The notes beneath the pieces were generated by a model. The model was not told where the DNA came from and ran no database searches. It was given only the letters and a program-made list of their open reading frames with translations. Both the position numbers and the translations under genes were made by a program. This document shows, piece after piece, positions 6,851 to 12,662 of a stretch of 14,599 nt of DNA. Within the stretch, counting starts at the first letter, position 1, and every line of letters begins with the position of its first letter. Source of the stretch: Candidatus Taylorbacteria bacterium RIFCSPLOWO2_01_FULL_50_130 (GTDB lineage Bacteria; Patescibacteriota; Minisyncoccia; Phycocordibacterales; UBA10002); NCBI GenBank assembly GCA_001821155.1, contig MHSB01000061.1:1-14599 (forward strand). The letters run 5' to 3'.

Positions 6851-9097
6851 ATGTACCTCAAATCCCTTGAACTTTCCGGTTTCAAGTCGTTCGCTCGAAA
6901 AACGGAAATCCTCTATAACGCCCCCATTACGGCAATCGTGGGGCCGAACGGTTCCGGGAAATCCAACATCGCGGAGGCGTTTAGCTTTGTCCTAGGCGAG
7001 CAGTCAATCAAGAGCATGCGCGGCAAGCGCACTGAAGACCTCATTTGGAATGGTTCAAGCGAGCTTGCGAGGCAGAATCGGGCCTTGGTAACGCTTTCGC
7101 TCGATAACCGAAAGCGGCTTCTCGCCATGGATGCCGATGAAATCTCCATTGAGCGCGTTATCTACCGCGACGCGGTGAGCGAATACCGCATAAACGGCGC
7201 CCATTGCCGTTTAAGAGATATCGTGGAATTGCTTTCCGGAGCGCACATCGGCGCTTCCGGACATCATATTATTTCACAAGGGGAAGCGGACCGGATACTC
7301 TCCGCGAATATGCGGGAGCGTCGGGAGATTATTGAGGACGCGCTCGGCCTCAAGATATTTGAGTGGAAGCGCGAAGAATCTGAAAAGAAGCTCCAAAAAA
7401 CCGGAGAGAACTTAAAGCAGGTTGCGTCGCTGCGGCGGGAGCTCGCACCGCATCTCGCGTTTCTCAAAAAGCAGGTAGAGAAAATAGAAAAAACCAAGGC
7501 GTTGAAAGGCGAGTTGCGCGCTCTCTACGGCGACTACCTTTTATCCGAGCATGCGTATATCACCGGGAGCAAACAATGGATAGCGGAAAGGGAAAAAGAA
7601 CCCAAGAAAGAATTAGAGACGCTGGAGCGTGAACTCTTGACCGCCAAGAATATCCTTGAGACCGAGCGCGGGAAAGACGCGCGCGCGAAGGCAATTATCG
7701 CCATAGAGGAGCGGCTCCGCGCTCTTCGCACGGAGCGGGAGACGCTCTCGAGGGAGCTGGGCAGGATTGAAGGAGAGATTGCCGGACGCACGCGGCTCTT
7801 GCGGCAGGGCGACGGGGAAGCCGACGCGGCAATGGTGCCCCTCTCTGAAGTTGAGGGCCTCGCGCGGCAGATTGAGGCGGTTTCAATCGATGAGAATGAG
7901 AAAGACTTTGGCGTCCTTTTGCACACACTGGTGCGCATCAAGGAGGCCATGCGGAAATTTCTTCTGCGGCATCATAACAAAATATCCTCTCCTTCACGCG
8001 GTGTGGAAAGAGAAGTCGCGGCTCTCTCCGAGAAGAAAAAAGCAATGGAGGAAAAACTCGCTTTCGTCCACACCGCGGAGAAAGAAGCGGAACGCGAGGG
8101 GCACTCCCTCCGGCTCGCGATTGAGCAAGAGAGAGATTCCAGCCGCGGCGCGGAAAAAAATATCTTTCGGATTATGGCGCGCCAAAACGAGCTGCGCGGC
8201 ATCTTAAACGGCCTTCGCATGCGCATGCACGAGCTTGAACACATAGAAGCGGATTTCAAGCGAGAACAAACTGAAGCAATCCTGCTCTTCGGGCGGGATG
8301 TATTGGACGGTGAGAAGCACGCTGCCCTCAACTCGCACGAGAAAGTTCTTGAGGATCGGGCAAAACAGGAAGAACGTCGGAGGAGCATAGAACGCCTGAA
8401 AATTCGCATTGAGGATGCCGGCGGCGGGAGCGGAGCGGAAATCACGAAGGAGTTTGAAGAAGCAAGCGAGCGCGACCAGTTTCTCGCGAGGGAACTTGCC
8501 GACCTTGAAAAGAGCGCTGAAAATCTGAAGCAGGTAATTGCCGAACTCTCAAAGAAGCTCAATGAGGAGTTTAGGAGCGGCATTCTGAAAATCAACCACG
8601 CGTTCCAGAAGTTCTTTACCATTCTTTTTGGAGGAGGAGCCGCCTCGCTTCGCGTCGTCACGGAGGAGCGAAAAGAGCGGTGGGAGGTTGACGAGGCCCT
8701 GCTTGAGGCGGAACATGTTTCGCCGCCAGAGGAGGATAAAGAGAGTGGTATTGACATTACGGTCAATCTTCCGAGAAAAAAGATCAGAGGACTTATGATG
8801 CTCTCCGGCGGCGAGCGGGCGCTCACTTCAATAGCACTCCTTTTTGCAATGTCGCAGGTAAAGCCGCCCCCGTTTATCATCTTGGACGAGACCGACGCGG
8901 CGCTTGACGAAGCGAATTCAAAGAAATACGGCGATATGGTGGAAAATCTCTCGCGGGAGTCGCAGCTCATTCTCATCACGCACAATCGCGAGACAATGTC
9001 CCGCGCCGGCGTCATTTATGGCGTTACGATGGACAAAAGCGGGGTATCCAAACTGCTCTCCATCGCATTTGACGAGGCGGCGGCGGTAGCTAAATGA
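6851..9097 (+). CDS. smc: Short SMC-family ATPase lacking a hinge
   Basis: Chromosome-condensing ATPase of the SMC family. The N-terminus MYLKSLELSGFKSF is typical and fixes the start. Walker A is GPNGSGKS (31-38), the Q-loop SQGEADRIL (142-150), the signature LSGGE (651-655), Walker B FIILDE (675-680) and the H-loop His711. Between them lie charged coiled-coil segments (about 165-320 and 385-580). At 748 residues it is much shorter than usual SMC proteins (about 1,150-1,200). The centre (about 320-385) shows no hinge-like Gly-rich domain and no Rad50 CxxC hook. Coiled-coil arms are also shorter. A region before the signature (about 583-640) is the usual C-terminal head entry. How it dimerises away from the heads is unclear. 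No scpA or scpB is in the window. Confidence 0.9.
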   Translation: MYLKSLELSGFKSFARKTEILYNAPITAIVGPNGSGKSNIAEAFSFVLGEQSIKSMRGKRTEDLIWNGSSELARQNRALVTLSLDNRKRLLAMDADEISIERVIYRDAVSEYRINGAHCRLRDIVELLSGAHIGASGHHIISQGEADRILSANMRERREIIEDALGLKIFEWKREESEKKLQKTGENLKQVASLRRELAPHLAFLKKQVEKIEKTKALKGELRALYGDYLLSEHAYITGSKQWIAEREKEPKKELETLERELLTAKNILETERGKDARAKAIIAIEERLRALRTERETLSRELGRIEGEIAGRTRLLRQGDGEADAAMVPLSEVEGLARQIEAVSIDENEKDFGVLLHTLVRIKEAMRKFLLRHHNKISSPSRGVEREVAALSEKKKAMEEKLAFVHTAEKEAEREGHSLRLAIEQERDSSRGAEKNIFRIMARQNELRGILNGLRMRMHELEHIEADFKREQTEAILLFGRDVLDGEKHAALNSHEKVLEDRAKQEERRRSIERLKIRIEDAGGGSGAEITKEFEEASERDQFLARELADLEKSAENLKQVIAELSKKLNEEFRSGILKINHAFQKFFTILFGGGAASLRVVTEERKERWEVDEALLEAEHVSPPEEDKESGIDITVNLPRKKIRGLMMLSGGERALTSIALLFAMSQVKPPPFIILDETDAALDEANSKKYGDMVENLSRESQLILITHNRETMSRAGVIYGVTMDKSGVSKLLSIAFDEAAAVAK

Positions 9098-9128
9098 GCG
9101 TTTAGCGTATAGCTGCTAGCGTTTAGTG
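9098..9128. repeat. Repeat of the GCGTTTAGCG family after smc
   Basis: GCGTTTAGCGTATAGC (9098-9113) and TAGCGTTTAGTG (9117-9128) directly follow the smc stop. Reverse-complemented, they share ACTAAACGCT and CGCTAAACGCTC with the repeat inside gyrB at 3325-3356. The same short element therefore occurs both between and within genes. Confidence 0.6.
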
Positions 9129-9131
9129 AAG

Positions 9132-9159
9132 CCCCACCAAACATTCGTTTGATTAGGGG
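9132..9159. terminator. Hairpin after smc
   Basis: CCCC (9132-9135) and CAAAC (9138-9142) pair with GTTTG (9147-9151) and GGGG (9156-9159) around an ATTC loop, with a small internal loop. It follows smc but has no T-tract on the plus strand. It might still act as a 3' stabilising hairpin or weak terminator. Confidence 0.35.
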
Positions 9160-9160
9160 T

Positions 9161-9186
9161 AAAAAAACCGCGCATTTCCCGCGCGG
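9161..9186 (-). terminator. Strong Rho-independent terminator (minus strand)
   Basis: On the minus strand a CCGCGC/GCGCGG stem (plus positions 9181-9186 and 9168-9173) with a 7-base loop is followed directly by seven T (plus 9161-9167). It lies 14 bases past the stop of the 48-aa gene. This is the first convincing minus-strand terminator after rnr and TG-DUF58, so it may end that transcription unit. Confidence 0.8.
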
Positions 9187-9200
9187 TCCGACCCGATTTC

Positions 9201-9347
9201 TTAGTGCAAAAGACCATTGCCCAATTTTGCGATACTCTCGCGCTTTTTCCGCTTGCGCGGTTGCGTTTGCGCGATGGCATCTTTCGATTTCGGCGCAGGG
9301 CCGTTTGACCACCCGTCGTAGTAGAAGAATATATCTGCTGTGTTCAT
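9201..9347 (-). CDS. Small basic protein, 48 aa, unknown
   Basis: An open frame from ATG (9347) to TAA (9201) encodes MNTADIFFYYDGWSNG..., then a basic stretch RKRKKR (31-36) and a short tail ending in GLLH. I recognise no family. There is no membrane segment or signal peptide. The basic stretch suggests nucleic acid or ribosome contact, but that is only a guess. Support for it being real is its place directly before a strong terminator on the same strand, downstream of the TG-DUF58 gene, and a plausible amino acid composition. No clear Shine-Dalgarno precedes it, in keeping with the other genes here. A frame on the opposite strand overlaps it but is Arg-rich and looks like a shadow. Confidence 0.6.
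   Translation of the reverse strand: MNTADIFFYYDGWSNGPAPKSKDAIAQTQPRKRKKRESIAKLGNGLLH
9338..9347. repeat. 10-bp direct repeat, copy 1 (start of the 48-aa gene)
   Basis: CTGTGTTCAT here recurs exactly at 9629-9638. On the minus strand both copies read ATGAACACAG, and this copy is the start of the 48-aa gene. It may be a duplicated target or a remnant of an original gene start, but a 10-bp match can also be chance. Confidence 0.4.
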
Positions 9348-9450
9348 AGCTCTAATTTCAAACGCTTTTACCCCCGCTTTTGTTATGCGAGGCGCCGGGC
9401 GGGGAAGGGGAGGGATTTTTCAAGATGTGCCAGTGTCAATTCCATCCTGT

Positions 9451-9629
9451 GTAGGACTTACGCGTTTGACGAATTATGGCTGTGTTGCCGCTCTGTCATT
9501 CCCGCCCCCGATCAGGTCGAAGGCAGGCTATGGCGGAAATCCAGGCCGTAAAACACTACTCTGGATTCCCGTTCCCCGTCTTCGCGAGGACAAGCTTCAC
9601 GGGAATGACACCAAACGCGTAAGTCCTAC
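9451..9629. mobile_element. MITE-like inverted-repeat element
   Basis: Perfect 18-bp terminal inverted repeats, GTAGGACTTACGCGTTTG (9451-9468) and its complement at 9612-9629, bound a 179-bp element. Inside are nested inverted repeats: TGTCATTCCCG (9494-9504) with CGGGAATGACA (9600-9610), and GGAAATCCAG (9535-9544) with CTGGATTCCC (9561-9570), one mismatch. TGT flanks both ends (9448-9450, 9630-9632), a possible 3-bp target duplication. It has no transposase, so it would be moved in trans. The inner TCATTCCCG...CGGGAATGA motif is a repeat type widely seen in bacterial genomes. Confidence 0.75.
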
Positions 9630-9638
9630 TGTGTTCAT
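9629..9638. repeat. 10-bp direct repeat, copy 2 (abuts the MITE-like element)
   Basis: The second copy of CTGTGTTCAT lies six bases past the stop of the TG-DUF58 gene and touches the end of the inverted-repeat element. On the minus strand it would open a 13-codon frame beginning MNT and running into the element. Confidence 0.4.
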
Positions 9639-9644
9639 TTTGAA

Positions 9645-12600
9645 TCATCCTTGACTCTTTTCGACGTCGCGCTTAAACACTAGAAATGTGTCAATCCTTT
9701 TGCCGTGTTTCGTGAAGTCAAATCCTCCGAGCGCTCCAATGCCGAGCACGGCGGCATCTTCCTTAAGTCCGAGCCTCCGAGGAGGCAAACCGCTAAGCGC
9801 ATTTCTAAGACGTTCCGCGCCCCCCCGCAAACTTTTCCTCTTAAAGAGGTTAAGATTATACTCAAGATTCAATTTCTCAATCTTTTCAATCAAATACCGG
9901 ACGCTCGTCGAACCCTCCGCCATCATTTTTGCGATGGTCTTCCCATCAATTCGGAAGACAACGCGGTCGTAGCTCGTGAATGAAACTGATTGGATATCCA
10001 ATCGCTTGTATTTTTGCGTGTGGAGAAGCAATGCCGTAAATCTGTCCAGCTCAAAGTCGTCGTGCTCCGTTACGTCAATGACCACGTCAATTGCCGAGAC
10101 TTTTCTATCGTGTTTGGCCTCCGCGAATGTCTTTACCACCAAATCCCCGGTGCGGGCGTACACATTCCAATCAATTGTCCGTGTGTCCATACCGGGTGAA
10201 TACGGCACATGTTCATAAAATTCTCCCCCCGCAGGGGAGGGGGTTTGCTTGCCTTTTGTCTGGCTCTCGTCCGCTGGACCGATCCCCAAAATCTTAAAGA
10301 GATTTTTTGTGTCAAGTCCGTTCGTTCTTTCCAATCTTTCGACTGCCAACTTCACTCCTCGCGCCATAATCTCATCAGCTTTTTGGGGTATCGCGCTTTC
10401 TATTTCTTTCCGTCTCTCTTCATCGGCGTAGTATTCTCGGATGCGGTCCATCCACCCCTCCACCGGCACACCATCGGCTTTGAGCCGCTCCAGCTCTTTC
10501 GCAAAACTGGCTCGGTTCGCGATAAATGAGGCCATACCAAACATTTTCCACGGCTCTCTGACGAACATTCTTGCCATGAGAATGATTTTGTAATAATCTC
10601 GCCTTTTTTCCGGAGGCAACTTTTCGACCTCCGTTAGCGGATACATTTTCTCGAGATGAGGTTCGTGCTCATACAACCCCTGCAGGCGTCTCAATATAAT
10701 CTGTTCTTCCGGCGCGTCACGTTTCTCGTTCGTCGCGATTGTCCCGCCTTGCGCGATAGATCGAAAGGCGCCGATGATGTCTTTGCTAGTCTCTTCCTCC
10801 AACTTTTTTGCAATTGCATGTTTCGTTTTCTTGAGCGTCTTCCACGCTGCTATGATGGCAAGCAGCCCCGCAAGGTCAATTGCCACGGCCATTGCCCAAC
10901 CCACTGCAATCTCCTTGCCCCTCGGTAGCGAAGACATGTAGTTTTCCAATTTTTCCCACAATCCTGACACGGTTTGATACATCGAGCCGGACCTTTCCGG
11001 AAGGTCGCCGGTAAAGACGAATCTTTCATATTCGCTCTTTTTCAGAATCTCGTTCAATTTTTGTCTGAAATTCTCATACGCAGTGAGCTGCTCGTCCGAT
11101 GTCTTGCTGCTGCGCGCCGCGGAAGCGGCCTCATCAAGCGCCGCTTTATCTTCGGCGGTAAACGTCAGATGCACGAAATGTTTTTCGGGAACGGCGGTTG
11201 TCTCGTAGGTCATCGGTCTTGTTCCGCCGTCTGTGAACAGAATGAGCTTGCTGTGCGGTCTCTTGCCATCAATATAATCCTCGTCTTCCAAAAAGCCGTT
11301 TCCGATAAAAGCGCGTTTGCCGGCATCGTTGAGAAGTCCGACGGCGTATGCGGAAAGCGTATTGCAGCTGCCGACCTTGAGAGTCCCGGCCTTTTCTTCC
11401 ATGCTCCCGGGCATCTTTTCCAGGATACGTTGCAATTCATCGCTCACCACGTATGTAAAATCTTTCAAATGACGATTGAGAATGCGCGGCGCGTTTTCGT
11501 GAAAGGAAGCGCGTAATTCCTCGATGACCTCTCGGGTCTCCTCGGTTCTGTTGAGTTCAGAACCTCTCGGTATGCCACTCTGGTATTCTTGCTCTGCCCC
11601 AAAGACTTTGTAAAAGACGTTTACCGAATCATTGTCCTCATGAAAAGTGATAGACGATTTGTTTTCGTTCACAGTAAAAGAAACCACCGGCTTTGTCCTG
11701 ACATCTCCTGCCGCAAACCCAAGCGGGGCCGGGAGCGACATTTCATATCCCTTCCGCACTGAGATCGGTTTTAGCTCCACGTCGGCATGCACTTTCTCTC
11801 CAGTCGCAATGAGTCTCGGTTCTATTGTGCGGAACGTATGCTCGCCTGTGCGCTCCGCCACATCCGTGATCCAGAGCGGGTCGTCGATGGAGCTCCAAAA
11901 TCTTTCATTGACTCTTGCTATCGGTTCCGGGGCCTCAAATCTGCCGGGCTCTCCTTCTATTCCTCCCCCTCCGAGCGTCGGCCACTGTTCCGCTCCTTGT
12001 CGCGGTCTGGATAGAAGACTACTCGCGCCCGTCTTTTCTGATGGTGCCGCCTTTTGGCGCAAACTTCTCGGGGTTTTTTCTAAGAAAGATTTCTCTTGGT
12101 GCGCATCCCCCCCCAGAAGAGCGCCAAGCGTACCGATGGCTGTAACCGACACGAGCGTTTTCTTCACGGCGTTTCGTATCGTTTCCGGGTTTAACCCGGA
12201 TTCAACAGGGATGTCCTTGAGATTGCTCAAAAGTTCGGGGAGTTCCTCCGCGAGCTGTTTTACGGCAAGCGCATAGAGGCCACGTTTTTGTTCATCAACG
12301 GCAGTTTTTCCAGTTTCAGACATTCTGATTGTCTCAGAAAATTCGGAAAGGGAAAGGCACCTGTCAACTACACGCGCCAGCAATTCCTCTGTTCTTGCCG
12401 CTGTTTCCGACCTTGGGTCACCAGTGTGTTCCAGCTTTTGCCTAAAGCGCCTTAGTTTGCTCGCGATATGTGAGGCAGTCCTTGCGATTTCCTTCAAGTT
12501 CGTATTGTCCGTTATGAACATTTCACCCGAATCATCGAGCATCAATTCTTTGGAAAGTTTTTTCTTGAGCAATTTCAACCCGCTTTCTTTCGCAACTTTG

Positions 12601-12656
12601 TGCGGCAGTACCTCCGGCTGATATGGCGGTCCCTGATTTTCAAGACCCTCCTTCAT
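9645..12656 (-). CDS. Transglutaminase-like / DUF58 fusion membrane protein
   Basis: A 1003-residue protein that appears to join two partners usually encoded separately. Residues 1-160 are charged and helical. A weak hydrophobic segment is at 168-182, followed by a low-complexity linker. A beta-rich region (about 245-370) precedes a transglutaminase-like core: C431 in GSCNTLSAYAVGLL, H468 in HSKLILFTDGG, and YETT (484-487), where the usual catalytic Asp appears as Glu. A clear transmembrane helix spans about 583-605. The C-terminal part has the DUF58 signature PYSPGMDTRTIDWNVYAR (818-835) and a vWA-like strand IDVVIDVT (856-863), whose MIDAS Ser residues are missing. DUF58 and transglutaminase proteins often sit beside a MoxR ATPase; none is in the window. 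It starts six bases after rnr, suggesting an operon. Function is unknown, possibly envelope-related. Confidence 0.8.
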   Translation of the reverse strand: MKEGLENQGPPYQPEVLPHKVAKESGLKLLKKKLSKELMLDDSGEMFITDNTNLKEIARTASHIASKLRRFRQKLEHTGDPRSETAARTEELLARVVDRCLSLSEFSETIRMSETGKTAVDEQKRGLYALAVKQLAEELPELLSNLKDIPVESGLNPETIRNAVKKTLVSVTAIGTLGALLGGDAHQEKSFLEKTPRSLRQKAAPSEKTGASSLLSRPRQGAEQWPTLGGGGIEGEPGRFEAPEPIARVNERFWSSIDDPLWITDVAERTGEHTFRTIEPRLIATGEKVHADVELKPISVRKGYEMSLPAPLGFAAGDVRTKPVVSFTVNENKSSITFHEDNDSVNVFYKVFGAEQEYQSGIPRGSELNRTEETREVIEELRASFHENAPRILNRHLKDFTYVVSDELQRILEKMPGSMEEKAGTLKVGSCNTLSAYAVGLLNDAGKRAFIGNGFLEDEDYIDGKRPHSKLILFTDGGTRPMTYETTAVPEKHFVHLTFTAEDKAALDEAASAARSSKTSDEQLTAYENFRQKLNEILKKSEYERFVFTGDLPERSGSMYQTVSGLWEKLENYMSSLPRGKEIAVGWAMAVAIDLAGLLAIIAAWKTLKKTKHAIAKKLEEETSKDIIGAFRSIAQGGTIATNEKRDAPEEQIILRRLQGLYEHEPHLEKMYPLTEVEKLPPEKRRDYYKIILMARMFVREPWKMFGMASFIANRASFAKELERLKADGVPVEGWMDRIREYYADEERRKEIESAIPQKADEIMARGVKLAVERLERTNGLDTKNLFKILGIGPADESQTKGKQTPSPAGGEFYEHVPYSPGMDTRTIDWNVYARTGDLVVKTFAEAKHDRKVSAIDVVIDVTEHDDFELDRFTALLLHTQKYKRLDIQSVSFTSYDRVVFRIDGKTIAKMMAEGSTSVRYLIEKIEKLNLEYNLNLFKRKSLRGGAERLRNALSGLPPRRLGLKEDAAVLGIGALGGFDFTKHGKRIDTFLVFKRDVEKSQG
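10223..10239. repeat. GC-rich palindrome inside the DUF58 gene
   Basis: CTCCCC (10223-10228) and GGGGAG (10234-10239) form a perfect hairpin. In the protein it encodes PSPAGGE (806-812), in the linker just before the DUF58 motif. It is in frame and falls between domains, like the other in-gene repeats in this window. Confidence 0.45.
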
Positions 12657-12662
12657 GACATT

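Noticed and set aside
7838..7857. CCCCTCTCTGAAGTTGAGGG in smc as another inserted repeat
   Set aside because: Pairing is imperfect and the encoded PLSEVEG could be ordinary SMC sequence; not enough to call an insertion.
7972..9015. 347-codon minus-strand frame opposite smc
   Set aside because: Ser/Arg-rich antisense shadow of coiled-coil and ATPase-head coding sequence.
9340..9654. 104-codon plus-strand frame over the inverted-repeat element
   Set aside because: Most of it is the MITE-like repeat read in frame; no domain, and it opposes the terminator-linked small gene.
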